This document shows positions 1 through 14,125 of a stretch of DNA of 64,000 bases, piece by piece (the first letter of the stretch is position 1; the number at the start of each line of letters is the position of its first letter). The notes beneath the pieces were generated by a model. It was not told the DNA's origin and searched no databases. It saw only the letters and a list, made by a program, of their open reading frames with translations. The stretch lies in contig OW028575.1 in NCBI GenBank assembly GCA_932294295.1, positions 19,038,058 through 19,102,057 of the forward strand. Reading direction: 5' to 3'. Source of the stretch: Alitta virens. Its lineage: Eukaryota > Annelida > Polychaeta > Phyllodocida > Nereididae. The translations under genes were made by a program, and so were the position numbers.

Positions 1-1643
1 CTAGGATGATGGAGGACTGCAAGGCAAATCCACCTCCCCAGCAATATCCCAGGGCAGCTGAACTCGCAGCAACACAGTCCCAGGACAGCCAACTTATCAC
101 CATACAAAATGCTGCTCTCCTTCGCTACAGAACTAGAAACACCAGAAACAATTTGATCAAGTGCGGATGGGGTCGAAAGGCGGTGATAAACCGCGGGGCC
201 CAGCAGCAGAATGGCGGACTGCGGAATTGCCTGTTGATTCGCTCAAGGACGCAGCCACTTCCTCTGCTTAACAATTTTCACAGCCAAGAATAACAAGATC
301 CTTCGATCGCCCATTCCTCCACCAACAGGTGCCTGCTACACTTTGATTTACTTGATGCAGTTTCAGCTTCTAGGACGAAAAAGGATTATGTCACATGGCA
401 GGAAACAGAATGCCCTACTTCTGCTGGTAAATTTAACGAGATTACTTGAATCAGGAATTCTTGCTTCCATGCCCAAGTGCTGTTAATGGCAATGTTATTA
501 ACACAAACACATGTGAAACATTTGGTGGATATATTGAGAAGTGACTTTATGAGAGTTTATCACCACCATGGTCAGTATGGTGTCACCAAATATTAACCAC
601 ACCTTCTCCATAATGGGCCCATCCATTCTACTTTTAAGTCCTTATATATGTATCGAATACTTTGGTAGTAATATTAACTTACAATAATGCATGTATAATG
701 TATTCGTACACAGTACCTACTTATAAATTATGTATCTGATATGGTACTGACTCAATAAAAGTTCCAGTTATATGAACGTTGCAAACTTGAAGCAATACGG
801 CTGTAGCAATCTACGCAGTAAATAAATTGGAATCTTCCTTAGGATCACATCACATACTGTCACTACAGGGTGACCAGCCAATGCATCAGGAAACTACAAC
901 CATTTGATTTAAGTCCGCTTAACTGCCACAATGCAGACACAATAACAAAAGAAACACTACTAGAGCTGAAGTACATTGTAGGACTCTGCAGGGAGTAACA
1001 AATGAAGACAAAGAGAGAAGCCTATTTGTGGGAGTGGACAATCATGTGACCAAGGGTCAGTCTGATGTCCAGCCAAGTGTCGTGGCTGAATGGATATTGG
1101 TGGGCATCAAATGCATCTTCATCAGGCTGTCAGGGCAGATGACCAGGGTCAGTGAATGACCACACAACCCCACATGACTTTATCGACTTGCATATGGCCA
1201 CCACTGACATATTGCAATGGCCACTACTAACATATTGAGGCTTTGGCATCCCCACATGCTTTTTATGCCCTGACCATCCTGCGGTCAGTAGTAGGCCACA
1301 GGTCAGCTAGATACCAGCATGTTATATGACATGTTATATTACCTAGGCATAAGGGGTCAACACCAGGGTGAGGTCCAATATATTGCTGTGACCCAGAGAG
1401 AGAAGATTACTGAATCTTGGTTTAACCCCACATTTTATATACATTGGAAATTTTATATTCTGAAGTTGTACACGTGATTATACCACTGGTTCAGACAAAC
1501 TGAAACTCGTGAGTTAATCTACATAGGATGACGTATTACAACTTATTCCATAGACTTGGGCTAACTTCAAAGGTGGTCACTTTATATATATATATATAAC
1601 CAATGGTCGTCCTAGATTCACACAACGTTTCCAAGCTTATGAT
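1..1643. other. Non-coding stretch, no gene recognised
   Basis: Low-complexity, AT-rich sequence. An open frame at 6-293 has no recognisable domain and no splice context that I trust. A short AT microsatellite lies near 1585-1598. If the exon at 13899-14125 is real, this may be intronic or intergenic sequence of that gene. Confidence 0.4.
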
Positions 1644-1827
1644 GGGGTGGGTGATTAGGGCTTTACATCCTTTATTTCTGCACCAGTTGGGCTAATTAGG
1701 ACAGGCAGAGACCATGGCAATGAGACGAAGGATGAAACAGCCATCCAACTTAGGCTCGACTGGGAATCGAACCCGGTACCCAGCGGTTGGAAGCCCAGAG
1801 CGCTACCTCTGAGCTAGGCCCCCGCCC
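1644..1827 (-). mobile_element. tRNA-derived SINE, family 1, full length
   Basis: Read on the minus strand, it begins with a tRNA-like head that has an A box (TAGCTCAGAGGTAGCG) and a B box (GGTTCGATTCC type), followed by a roughly 110-bp body ending in a CACCCACCC tail. It is flanked by a 15-bp target-site duplication, TTCCAAGCTTATGAT at 1629-1643 and TTCCAAGCCTATGAT at 1828-1842 (one mismatch). The tRNA-like anticodon loop reads CTTCCAA, but the anticodon stem pairs poorly, so the parent tRNA is uncertain. At least six more copies or parts lie in this window. Confidence 0.93.
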
Positions 1828-1842
1828 TTCCAAGCCTATGAT

Positions 1843-3431
1843 ATCAGCTGTGATATAATTTGTTGTGTCATTCTCTTAATTGATTCATAGCATCACAACA
1901 AACATAATGGAGCCCCACAATTTTAATTGCACCACACTTACAGGTCACGATAATATTATGATCGTGGCGGACGTAAACAGTCTGACACCTAACTTAAGCA
2001 CCTCTGTGGTGGGAAACAGGAACAGCTAGCAGTCTCTAAACAGAGCGAAGCAAGAAACAGAAAAACTAGACCAGTACAAGGGATATTTACCAGGCCAGAC
2101 TCGTCACATGTGATGGTGGGCACTGCTCAGCTCTGCTCTCTGCTCAGGGTGGCCTTTTCAAGCCGCTTACTAACCAAATTACCAACGCTTTGTTAACCTC
2201 TGGGGAAATGAAGCAACGTTCTGAACGGCGAAGGCAGGTGAAGTGAAGTGACAGACTGAAGACTCAAATCACTTATCCCCCTTGGCCACCATTGGCCTAG
2301 GCTGGCCTGGACATGTAAGCAGGAACCCCAATAGCCCTCTAATCACCCTCAACAGCCTGCAATTAGACATGTTCAAATGCCAGGGCCATGTTCAAGTGCT
2401 AGGGGGCCATCCATTCATCCATCCAACCTACCTACCTGCCTCTCCTCAATTTGCTACAAATAAATAAATTTCTCATCTGCCCTCCACACATTCAGAGCCC
2501 ACTGTAACAGTCCTTCGTTTCTGAACTTCTGATAAAAAAAAAGACGTCTGCTGCATTAACACTTAATGAGGGACTGGCGTTGATACAAAAATGCCACCGC
2601 ATACATATTACATGTGCATTAAGCAGTGCAGACCTTATTCCTAGCTCTTAAGTGCACCAAGCATGCTTGGATGTATCTCAACCAGGGGGAACACAGTACA
2701 GTAACCCTTACAAGGCCAGCCTGGGTGAGAGGAAAGTGTCACACTTGTGAAGATGCAGTTTCCCCATCTCAGCATCATTCTCACCTCCTAGCACCTCCCT
2801 GCACGCCTCATATTATCAGCCATTAGCAGCCATGACACAGCAGCCCCATCCCTGCCCCCTCTGACTCTCCCTAATTAATGTCATGACAGTTAGGAAGTTT
2901 GTCAGACGACTTGCCAGGCAATCGGTGGCCCCTGAAGCCTCATTATTACGTCATGCTTGTCACTCATAAAGTTTTGTGGCGTCTGACATCACGGGGCTTC
3001 ACATTGTCGCTGTAAACTAGCATGGCTGGTGACACTTATGACATCACCAAGTAGAGGCCTATCTCTCATATATCACATCACACTTAAAAATATCGCATGT
3101 GTAGTACACGTGGTAACATTGACAGCAACTAAATCAATTCCATGTAGGCTACCTAGATAGGTACTCATAGGACGGCATCATAAGAATTGTGTGGGATAAA
3201 TGGTCTTTCGATTAAATTGACATGCTTTATAAGTAGATCACTCCAAATTACTTCCTCCCTGGCAGCTTGCTTTTGACCGGTCAACAATTTGTTCAACGAG
3301 AAAGAGCTCTCGGCCTTACTTGGGTCATTTGTGGCCTAATTATTGGGCTTAAGATGTGCTAGTGACAAGGTCAGCACTCAGGATCACACGAGAGGCGGGT
3401 GAAAGAGCAGCAGCAACAGCAGCAGCAGTAA

Positions 3432-3462
<31 letters not shown>

Positions 3463-6400
3463 AGCCACAGCAACAGCAGCAGCAGTTCTCCTTATCAGCT
3501 GAAGACTTGGACCAATGAAAAGAGATACTGCAGCCAACTCAATCGTGAAGATCCCAAGATTAAGGTAAATTACTACTGTCACGGAAGCCAGGGCCACAGG
3601 TTCTATTTGCTACATTACTTGTGACTAATACCAGACCCCACAAGTCACAAGATGAAACAAGTAGTGAATATATTCATCTAACCTCTCAAGTCTTTATGCT
3701 AAAGGTCAGTTATAAACCAGTGCTCTAAATACTTTCACTGAATTGCTCGATTTTTAAGTGTAAATTTATATGTAGGAATTATCTGGACATTATTTGTATG
3801 TATCTTAACCATGGAAATTGTGTTATTGTTATAAAAACAGCACAAAAAACTATAATATATTATACGTGTCACCTACTGACTACATTTACTACTGTATTGT
3901 ATTACATTGCATTTCTGTGTAATATATTATATAATATTTATCAGTATTCATGCCTATAGGTGTACGAATTGTTAAAAGACTGTCATTATGTCAAAAAATA
4001 AAATTAAAATAGAAGCACTTTTATCCCAAGGCTAAAACTACCACTACATACATGGTAAAAATATGTTTTTGAGGTTAAAATAAAGGATGTTTTTGCTGAA
4101 ATTTATTATTTCATAATTTTTTGAAATCCCCTCATTGCTAGTTTCATGATAGAATTGATTCAGAGCTTGGGATTTGCACCTAAACTGTCAAAACCCATAA
4201 ACTAAATTTCAAGCCTGTGACCTTAACCACTTGAGTGCAGCCAATCCAGAAAGATAGGGTACATTTCGCTGATAATGGATTTTATCCAGTTTTCAGAGCT
4301 GTATAGAAGGCAAATAAATACCACTAATATGATGCCAAAAAGTTAATTTTTAGGTTCAGGCAGCCCTAGTCTGAAAGTATGAGCCATGTAGCTATAATTG
4401 TTCATTTATCTTATAAGATACAATTCAGTAAACCTTGATGAAAATGAGCGTTGCTTTAAGGGCTGTATCTCAAAAATTATTGCAGATATCAACCTGATTT
4501 GGCATGGAATAACCCAATGCATGGTAACTCCATGAAACATATATCTTTTGTATAGAAGTAAGCACAGGCATATAACAAAACTGCATATAACGTTCAGATA
4601 TATATATATATTTTTTGGTATTACAGCATAATGCACATGTTTGAACCTAACGCCATCAACTTACCAATTATAAACAATAGTATACATATTGATCTTCGAT
4701 GGATTCACAACAATAGATTTTATTGAAAGACCAATCAAACGTAGGGGGAAAACTGCCACAAGTAAATTTGCACCAGAATACAAAGACGTTTGACAAACAA
4801 GGACATGTCGACAGGTTGATGTAGTTGTGTGGGTAATGTGTGTGGGTAATGGGGACTGTGAGTTCAGCTGGGTTGTGTGTCAGCTTCCACTCTTGCCCTT
4901 GGGCTCTTGCAACAATTTGCTTCCTGCCGACTGTTTCTATCCGCAATCCATCAACCCGAGTCGCCAAATGACTCCAATGTTCCAATAGAACTTTCAAGAC
5001 TCATTGATTTGTCATATAACCTACTCTTTTCATAAACTTCAATCTACTCCATTATTTAAGTCTGTTCATCGACTGTGATGTGAAGAATTGATGCATAAAG
5101 TCCCATGATCAATTACACAGTTATGACACTGATCCAAATAAATACTCCGACCACAACACGTTTCTTCTGTCAGTTAAACTTCAGCTAACAGAGTTCCAAA
5201 GCTGGAAATTGCACCTGGGACCTCCAAAGACGCTACCAAGTCACTCAATCTCTCAGTCAGCAGTATTTCTGACTTCTTTCACATTAACAATTTAATTCAA
5301 AATTGTACAAAATTTTACCAATATGACATGCAAGCCATGCATCATGCAAATCCAATGCAAACAGTCAATAGTTTGTCACACTGATGGTGCATTGGAGGAG
5401 TGAGTTGAACCTTAACAATAACAAGCAAATCATCTGTTAGTAGACATTCTCAAAGCAACAGGCATCCCATAGAATCTTGAAGGGCAAATCAATCAAGACG
5501 AGAACAAGAAACATGCAACAGAAAAACAAAAGAATCATCTCAGTCTGGTCACCAAGTACTTGGTCTACTTACAGCAAATACAACAGGCAGCGACATGGAA
5601 TACAAGCTGAAATTAAAAACATGGAATATCTTTTGAAATTTCAAAATAATCAGCACAACAAGATTAAGCTTTCTGAGACAATGGATACATAACTTAATCA
5701 TAAAACAGTGACAAATAATTGAAGCACTTATAAACATGACACCAGGCATGTACAGAAATAAAAATAAATAAATAACATAAGATAAATTATTTACAAATAT
5801 AGCCAAGAAGGCTGTTATGACAACCATAAAAACGCATATTTATTTTTATGTATGCCTGAGTCTCTTTGAAGATTTTTTTAAACCTTTCATAATCAATATG
5901 CAGGTGTCAGAAACCCTGCAATATGAACAACGAAGCTTCAAGGAGTCTATCAAAGGTTGAGAATAACAACACTTAACGGAAACTGTATTAATTCATGACA
6001 GACACAAAGGAAGGTAAACGGGGAAAGGAAATCAATGCCCCATGACTGCAGATCACACAATACAACCATTAAGACATCAGACTAGGTCAATTGACAAACC
6101 ACGGACAGACCATGCATGCTGTTGATAGCAAAACTGAAGCACAGACAGTAATGACCATTGTTATCTTAGCTGAGCCATGTTTACAAACCCATATTGCCTG
6201 GCCCTTCTATCTACAACCAGCACACTTCCAAGAGGAGCGCATAGCATGAGGCACATGGCATGCGCCACAGCAATAGTCTATCATGGCCACCGCAACTGCA
6301 TCAAAGACATGCAACATTATCAACAAAAAGCATTCATAAATCAATTGCCAAAACCATTGCTCCCTCCCAACCCTTCCCGATGCACTGAATCACTCTCGAA

Positions 6401-7611
6401 CAAGCCTTTTACGACCCAAACCTCCTTCCAAAGCCACTTAATTGATTAAGTATTAAAATCAAAACCCCCTCACCAGCCAGTTTTATTTTCTTTTTCACAA
6501 TTTAGCAGTAAACAAGATTTATTTGTATCCTAGAAGTGCAAAAATAAAGACCAGAGATTCATGTCTAAACATGCTAGAATAAAACCAACCCCAACATCAT
6601 TAATTGATAAGAAAATATGGATGTAACAATGCAACTGGAAATGCTGCTTAATCAGAAACCAGAACCAGGCAGTTATGCTTATCAGGCAAAATGCAGTTTA
6701 TGTAAACTGTACCCTTGTCAGTTATCTCAGAGGAAACAATAGCACTACTATTGTATTAACTGATTATACATTATGAATTACATACATTGTGAATTATTGC
6801 AAATGTTATCTAGTTAAAAAGGGCAATGAATTCACATTAATTTCTTAGCATAACCACATGTGTATACATCTTCATCTAATTCTTCCCATGTAACCAATAA
6901 ATTATTGCAGGATTTATGGAACGTATACCAGCATAATATTTATATTCAATACATTTAGTTTATCGTAATTTGTCATTATTTGAATCAGTGTCATGTTAAA
7001 TATATTTGGAGTACATGATTTTGCCAGTGTTGGAGGCTTGTATTATTGCGCCAGTTTGCTGTGTTCAGTGTGTTGCAGCATTAGGCTGTACAAGGCCTTG
7101 TCTCAGCAACAATCAATAGTATTCTCATGCAAGGATACATGCGTTTTGCTGCTAGGCTAAATCTTAACACACCCCATCAATCACAGGAGCCTTGGTTCAG
7201 AGGCTGCACTCAAGCAAAATAAGAATGGGCCAAAAACGTCACTCAAAAAGTCCCAATCACACGAGTACAAGTGTGTCAGCCATTGCCATCAATAGCTCGT
7301 GTGCCTTGTAACATGAAATCAGTTACTCTGTTACTAATGACTTACAAATGATGCAATTACAGAATCATAAGTATGCAGATTTTACATTAGCAATGCCGTA
7401 AACTCGCTTTACATTATAATTAAGGCAAGATATAACAAAATATATATCGTTGTTCTTTAACCCAGTGCAGACGCATTTTTTAAAAAATCTCCTGGTTCTA
7501 TGCACTCCCATACAACCAATGTGATCACCAGCAGAACTTGTTTTTTGGAGGTAATGTACACCTTTCTGACAGATATTACTGCACACGAAAACAAATCATG
7601 ACACTACTAAA
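1843..7611. other. Non-coding stretch with simple repeats
   Basis: I see no supported exon here. A mixed CAG/CAA repeat occupies about 3403-3493. Read as plus-strand triplets it could give runs of Ser/Asn, Ala/Thr or Gln, but every frame around it closes quickly. A TA run lies near 4600-4611. The remaining open frames are short and lack family features. Confidence 0.4.
3403..3493. repeat. CAG/CAA trinucleotide repeat
   Basis: About 90 bp consist almost entirely of CAG and CAA triplets with a few interruptions. A possible splice donor (AAG|GTAAAT) follows at about 3565, but the frames upstream are closed by stops, so I do not call an exon. Confidence 0.85.
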
Positions 7612-7747
7612 TGGCCAATTGTGCCACGTGCGTTTTCCATGCGTTTAGATAAACGCATGGAAAAGGTTTTTGCCTCAAGCTAAAAACCATGCATTTTCCA
7701 TGCGTTTATCCTTCTCATGGAAAACGCACGTGGCACATTTGGCAATG
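7612..7747. repeat. 136-bp near-perfect palindrome (fold-back element)
   Basis: The two halves are reverse complements. The outer arms contain GTGCCACGTGCGTTTTCCAT on the left and its complement on the right, and the inner arms contain AAACGCATGGAAAA and its complement. The motif TTTTCCATGCGTTT or its complement recurs four times. The loop is about 9 bp (GCCTCAAGC). It is too short to code and is most likely a fold-back MITE or a derived hairpin. Flanking duplications were not obvious. Confidence 0.85.
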
Positions 7748-10700
7748 TAAAAATGACTTTTACAAAGTAATATATGTCCCAATATATAGCGTCTGTGCAG
7801 TCTGAAGACTTCATAGCAATTGAAGCGCAGTCATTTTTAGTCTCCTTGATCATCCAGTGGGTATAGCAGACTGATTCGCTCCAAGTGGTTCATTTCCTTA
7901 CATGGAATTCAACTTGGCATTATAAATAGCCATGGAGAGATCTTTTGTGAGCTGTTTTCAAATAGCCACAATTACAGAGCAGGGCAATATGAATGGCAGC
8001 TCAACTCCAGTAAAGCCAAGTTTCGTCCCAGTATCTCTGGGGAGCGCCAGTTTGTCATGATGGACTGGTCTGGTGACAGGAACAAGACACACCCCCACCA
8101 GACTTCTTCTAAAAACATTTTGGTCAAAAATTTTGAAATAACACCCTTTGCACCTTAATACCCTGCAAACTTTTCTTAAAGGCTGCAGTCACAAAGTGTG
8201 TGATCTAGTGGTGTTTCTCTGCATCTCTCATGGTCCCGGGTTTGAGTCATCATCACTCAAATACTTATAAAGAGCTATACCGTCGCAGATAGAAATCACT
8301 GGCATAACCAGTACATTGGTCATGGATTGTTCTTAGGCTGTAACTTTGCCGGGGAAATTGAAAAGCCAAATGGTAAATATGGAACACAGTGTGGACTCCT
8401 GTGGAGGGTGAGGGTCCCAGCTTCATCATCTCATCATTACGTCTACCTGCAGCTGATCCTACAAGCTAACCGAAGTTCAGTGACAGTTAAGGATTAGAAC
8501 AGGAATGTCACAAAGCCCTGCTTCATCAACCAAGCATCCTTTGTTGCAGCATCCCATAATAAGGGATGCAGAATAATGACTAGCAGCATCTATGTGACAG
8601 TCATGAGGCCTGAGAGGCAAACGAATGCTGACAATCTGGCGAGCACCTAATTCCACTCCCGACTCCCAACGTCTCTTTCCATTTGCAACTGATAATTGCC
8701 TCTCCATGGATTCAACTAATCCCAAATTTGAAGATTCCAGCCAACTAAATCAAAATAGATCAATAAAGGCCCAATCATGGTTAGGAATTGGATGGAACTG
8801 ATAAGGGTCAAATATCAATTCAAATGGTAAACGTGGTCGTTCAGAGGTCACCTGACACAAAATGCACGCATAGCCAATGTTGTGTCAATGACAATTCATA
8901 GCTTTTCTACACAAGAGAACATTTTACTTTTTGGCGTGAGGTGGCTGGTGATCATTGCCATTAACTTGAACAATAGAGTATAAGAGCGCTCGTGTGTCAA
9001 ACATCAGATTCCCTGAGTTCTTCCTGATTTTGTTTGATGTTTCTTCGGCTGGAAACCCAAAAGAGCAAAAATACATAACCTGGATATGGCAAGAGGTCGT
9101 TCACACAGCAACGTTTCTTTTCGTTGTTTTTTGGGGTTTTTCCCCCCACTTCTTTTTTTGTGGAGTTGCTGGGGTGTCAAGTTGGTTTCACTGACATCTG
9201 GTCACCCAAAAGTCACACTCATGACCTCGTTAAGAAAATAGCACCCTAGAACAGTTACAATAATGATCTTGCAAAACAACTGCAGGATCTGACATAATAC
9301 CACCAAAAAGGCCATGAATGGTGCAATTAGGAAATACAATTCGGATCATCGTTCTCCAGACGGCATGGACTGGCTGCTATCATTTGCTCAGTTACTAAGA
9401 GACAAATATGGAATATTCTCTTCCGTTCTGTATGCAAACACCGTGGGCTGGTAAACACAAGATTGTTCATTTGAATTAAGCATCCCCTCAAGGCAGACTC
9501 AAAGACTCTCTGTTTGACAACATTTCCCAAAAGCAAAAGCTCCCGATTGTTGCAGGGGAAATCAACAGCTGGTTACTTTCAAGAGAAAAATGTAAAAAAG
9601 CTAAACAGGTTTAAGAAGCATTAACAGCTCATTCGTCTGTGGAAAGCCAAGAAAAGCGGTAGCAACGCAGTCATTTAAAATTCTTTGTATGGCTTTTTTT
9701 TGCATCATTCTTTGTTTAAAACAACCCCCTGTTAGCTTTATCTGGGCTGTTCGTAAAATGTACAGAAAAAAATTCATCTGAATGTCCTGGGTTCGATTCC
9801 CAGTCAAAAGCTCTTTGAGGAAAAAGTCATCAACTCAACATATCGGGTGTTTATGAATGCTAGATGTTTCTTTACTTGTCGAAAAGATGCAAAGGATCAT
9901 GCCACAATTTCCCCAGGCAGGGCTGTTCTTGAGTGTGTATACAGAGCTCTTGCCAAGTGCCATCCAATCACATTACTCTGATTACTTACTTGACTATGTC
10001 CGCCTCACATGGCAATTCCTGTGAGAAAGTTCCCGGATTGGGGGAACCCCAACCAGTGCACTCGATGACCTTTGTGAAAACCACAGTCACATTTTGTTTT
10101 GTAATTTTTAAATCTTGAAAAGATCTGAAGTAAAAAATGCTGCTTCTTTCTGCGTCTTAGATGAAACAACGAGCAATCTCGTACGGTGCGAGACTATCTA
10201 TAGATGTACCCAACAGAGGGCGTCTTGATGAGGCAGACATTGTTGGCCAATAAACCTATGAATGTGTCTAAATGAGAACTCGGTTGCATATTCTTGGCCA
10301 CTTGGCTGTTGGCCTACTTGGCATTTGCTGCCCACTGCCTCGTGCACAATGCAGGGCTAACTATGGCTAAACTGCGTGACCAGCATGGATTTGACCAGCA
10401 TGGATTGACAAGGCTTGTTCAGGAAATGTACTAATACACAACCCATAACCAATCTTTGTGGGGTCAATCAGTACTGGTTGCTATGATTCAGTATGTCACA
10501 CACACAACACTAACATGACATATCAGAAATCATGCATTCCCTCATTCCCCTGCAACAATGTTCACCTTAACTTCACATAGGAAGGCCCTCCTGTGCAACT
10601 ATATCCCTGCATAAGCTAATATGAGAGTCTTATATATGGAGCAAATGTGTTATCATGCGAACATATCTGTATTAGCCACATTACATAGCAAATTCCAGGG

Positions 10701-11193
10701 CCATCAAAGGGGTAGTAAGTTAGGCCTATCTATACATCTCTTCGACTATTTCAGCACTATTAACAAGTACTTATAAGTTATAAAGTATTTAGCATTGGGT
10801 TCAATTAAATTTCAGAGCAATGCGAGTCTGTGGTTCAGGTGCTCAATTGAAAACAGCTTGACGTTCGCCAGGTCAATTTCGACAGGTGTCATGAGAGACA
10901 TTTCTCAAGGATGAAATCATTAATGACAAGCTCTCTACCACCTGTCAGATTCAGCAGCTGTCGCAATATGAGCATCTTGTTACTGTGATCGGCACTGCAA
11001 GTTGCCGCATCTCTTTGAAAACTTATGCAATCTGAGATGTAAGAGACTGAAATGCCTCCGCAAATTAGTGCATCCAAAACTAATTAGGGAAACAATGAAT
11101 CAATGATGTAGGCGGTGCATCCCAAGTCTGCTATGAATCAAGAGGAGCCTCGAAGTTCTATGAATGTGCAACCATTAATTAATTAGTAATTAT
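7748..11193. other. Non-coding stretch with degraded tRNA-like SINE relics
   Basis: No exon is supported. Two weak tRNA-like B boxes are visible, near 8222-8245 (CCCGGGTTTGAGTC, preceded by TGATCTAGTGGTG as a possible A box) and near 9788-9803 (GGGTTCGATTCCCAG). Both look like decayed SINE heads rather than working tRNA genes, because no complete cloverleaf can be drawn. Confidence 0.35.
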
Positions 11194-11528
11194 TAGGGCT
11201 GTACACCTTTATCTTTAAAACGATACGATACGTATCAAGATACAGTAAAACCGGTACGATACGTTTAGCTCTATCAATGTGAGAATTAAACAAAAGCTAC
11301 AGTACTGACAATTATCAAGAACAAATCTCTGTGGATTGCAATTAAATTGGGCTGGTACTTTTCTCCAAAAGCAATAGAACATCTGGGTTGCAGGTGTCTT
11401 GTTTACTCAAAAACGCTGCTCAGCATATCGTTTAATTGTATGCTTATTATGAGTAACGATTCCCAATACCCATATCGTTATCACTGTACCGGTACAAACG
11501 GTATATCGAGCACTGGTGCACAGCCCTA
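11194..11528. mobile_element. hAT-type MITE
   Basis: The 335-bp element has terminal inverted repeats beginning TAGGGCTGTACACC and ending with the near complement GGTGCACAGCCCTA. A perfect 8-bp target duplication GTAATTAT lies at 11186-11193 and 11529-11536. An 8-bp duplication with TAGGG-type ends is the hAT signature. There is no transposase inside, so it is non-autonomous. The subterminal parts are rich in CGATACG/CGTATC motifs. Confidence 0.9.
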
Positions 11529-11536
11529 GTAATTAT

Positions 11537-13898
11537 AATAAAAATGTGCAAAACATACACAACTATCACTACACCTGAATCATCTGTTTTATTACAATAA
11601 AGATTATTCTATTCTATTCTTAAACTTGTCTCAGTGTCCCTAATAGTAGCGAAGTGGTCCGATTAGGGTTGTGCTTTATATTGAAGGACAGTTAGGAACT
11701 AAGAAATTGTCTAGATATATTCTTACTGGCCAGGTAACACAATAAGACATTTGTAAAGTAATAGTTTAATCTTATAAGCTCTTAGTGTGCTACAAACATG
11801 CAGTTATAAATCTATGGCAACAACAGCACCAAGCTTGATTTATGTTAAACGCTGACAAGCAATTAATTTTTATCCAAAAACTACTTTCCCCATAACTCCA
11901 CGAAAATAAAACAAATTTCAATTGCAGAATGTTTATCCATCCAATAAACAAACACAAAAGAGTTGCCATGGTAATCAAGAAGTATCTATCATATGCCATT
12001 CGCCTGTTGACTCAGCGAGTGCAAACTGGCAATTCATATCTATACGAGGGAAAATTAGAATGATATCATAACACTAGGTTGTAAAATGTAAACATTACAT
12101 TGAAACTAAAGATAAACACCAAAAGTAAAGATAACATTACCCAGAAAAGGGAACCCGCCAATTTCTAATGTTAAAAAATAAATTCCAAAAAATCTGCAGA
12201 ACGACAGAATAATTACCTTTAAGTACTTCTACCCCAGCTCAATAGTGTCTCACTCTAAAGACACCTCAGGACTAAACTGCTAATATTTCGAAGAAATTAC
12301 ACCATTTTGTTTTGTTAAGTGGTAGCATACCTCATGATTAAGACTTGCCTCCACATCGAGACCATTAAAGTTGATATCATGTTTGGATTCATGTTTATGA
12401 TGTAAGGACCTTTCGCGATTTCTAGTTCTACTGCGATACAATACGCGTATGAGTAATCATGATATTTGCCCCCCACCCCCCCCCCCCCACCCCCAAGGGT
12501 GCTCCCCATGCTCAGCAGCAAGAGTATCAACTGATCCCCATCTCACATCGATTCATCTGCTCTAATAACTCTGGACTATCATCTTCTGCAGCATCAATCC
12601 CCTGGTCAGTTGGTCAGTCAGTCGGTCAGCGCGATGGTCAGTTAGCACCCAGGGCACGAAGAGAATAATTCACAGGTCATTTGCTCCCCCCTAAATGCCC
12701 TGCTCCGCCACGTCAGAACAATGTCACCCCCTCCCCCCATGGGCAATATTATGAGTTTTTGCATGACAACCCTGAATAGCCCTTATAGCATTGATCAATA
12801 TGAACAAAAGGCATGGCATAACATGTACAGTTGCATGTATTCCAAACAGCATTCAATAAGCCATAACAGAATGCAAGAGTTGGCGAGGACAGACAGAGAT
12901 GGAAACGCACAGACACTGAACAAATGCATACAGAATAGGAGAAACGCCGAGAGACTAAAGCAACACAAAACACATGATTGTTTGTTATGGATTCAAGGCA
13001 CACTTGGAGCCTGACTGGTGGGGAAATTGTTGGTGCCCCTGGAGTGGGGAATTAAAAGGTCTGATGCACTCAGGCAAGGGGGGGGGGGGGGGAGGGGGGT
13101 TAAAGCTTTTTGCACCACGGGGAGCTCTAATAACAGTCAATGATGATTGAATCGCTGAGTCATGCATGGCATTAAGATCTCCAAATTCCATAAATCACTT
13201 GATTATCTAAGAGCGCAAAACATTCAGCAGCTGATCAATAAACAATGCAATATTCATGATGACAACAATAGCTCCCACAATCAAATAGCACATAGTTTTC
13301 ATACCATAAGATAATGTGCCTGTATCAGTGTCTGGCACAAAGCTTCAATGCTGACATGAACAGCAATGTACGCGTTATTTTACACATAAACTTTTGCTTA
13401 CAATAGTTTAGACAGTCGATGAGGTAGATAATGGCAGCGCAATCATGGCTATTTTAATGTTCACTTGCTCAAGAATCGATGCCAGCACACTGGCCAAGTA
13501 CTGCAGAGTATTGCCGTTATCATTTCTATTGGAGTTGCTTTTGAATGAAAGCATTCACAACAGCTTGATGCTCAATCTATAAATTTATACTCGAAACATG
13601 CTATTACGCAATGACGTGATTCTTTGAAATTAAATGCGTGCTATTTGATAGCTGGCTTCAGAGAAATTGGCTCTCACCACTGTAGGCCTATGCCCAAATT
13701 CTCAAACTCTGCGATGAAATCAGCTGATTTGACACATCGGGTAATATTCAATAAATACAATGCCGTTCTTTATGGCAATGTGCAAATAATAACCAGTTAA
13801 TTTCAGAGATGGGCTTTTGCAACTCTTAGACCATATGATATGTTCGTCTCCAGTTAATTCGGCATATTTTGCAAAAACTTCAAAGCTTAAGTTACCTC
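11537..13898. other. Non-coding stretch with C/G homopolymer tracts
   Basis: No exon is supported. A long C-rich tract (about 12471-12495) and a G-rich tract (about 13078-13098) are present. Open frames crossing them are made by the low-complexity sequence. The stretch lies directly downstream, in the minus direction, of the putative first exon at 13899-14125 and may be the start of its intron. Confidence 0.4.
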
Positions 13899-14125
13899 AT
13901 TATCGGAGTCCATTTCTCGCACATGTCCATTTTCTTGCTTCACTGAAATGGTCGTCCCTACACTGGCAGCAGCCTCTGTTCCGTTGGTTGTCACGCCTAA
14001 ATTAGTCTCGGTATCCACGGGCTGACAGTCTCCCTTCACTACAATGCAATTAGGTAAAGGTTTTCCGGTGTTTTGATGTATTTCTCCGTTGTGTTCAATC
14101 GTCTCAGGCCCATTGGTCTCCGCCA
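13899..14125 (-). CDS. Putative first coding exon of an unrecognised gene (partial)
   Basis: An ATG at 14125 in good context (AACATGG) opens 75 codons that end in GACTCCGATAATGAG followed directly by a GTAACT splice donor at 13898. The peptide starts MAETNGPETIEH and ends VKQENGHVREMDSDNE. It is acidic, hydrophilic and without a fold that I recognise. VKQE fits the sumoylation consensus (hydrophobic-K-x-E), common in nuclear regulators. The upstream sequence (14126-14330) is pyrimidine- and CG-richer, like a 5' leader. No second exon could be identified in 1-13898, which would imply a long first intron running off the window. It could also be a chance open frame; I rate it about even. Confidence 0.5.

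Noticed and set aside
6..293. 95-codon open frame at the left edge
   Set aside because: No domain, no start context and no splice partners; compositionally like its non-coding surroundings.
3349..3597. Ala/Val-rich minus-strand open frame
   Set aside because: It is made by the CAG/CAA repeat; the repeat keeps frames open without coding meaning.
9700..9810. Possible tRNA gene with B box GGGTTCGATTCCCAG
   Set aside because: The acceptor and anticodon stems cannot be formed and the A box is weak; most likely a decayed SINE head.
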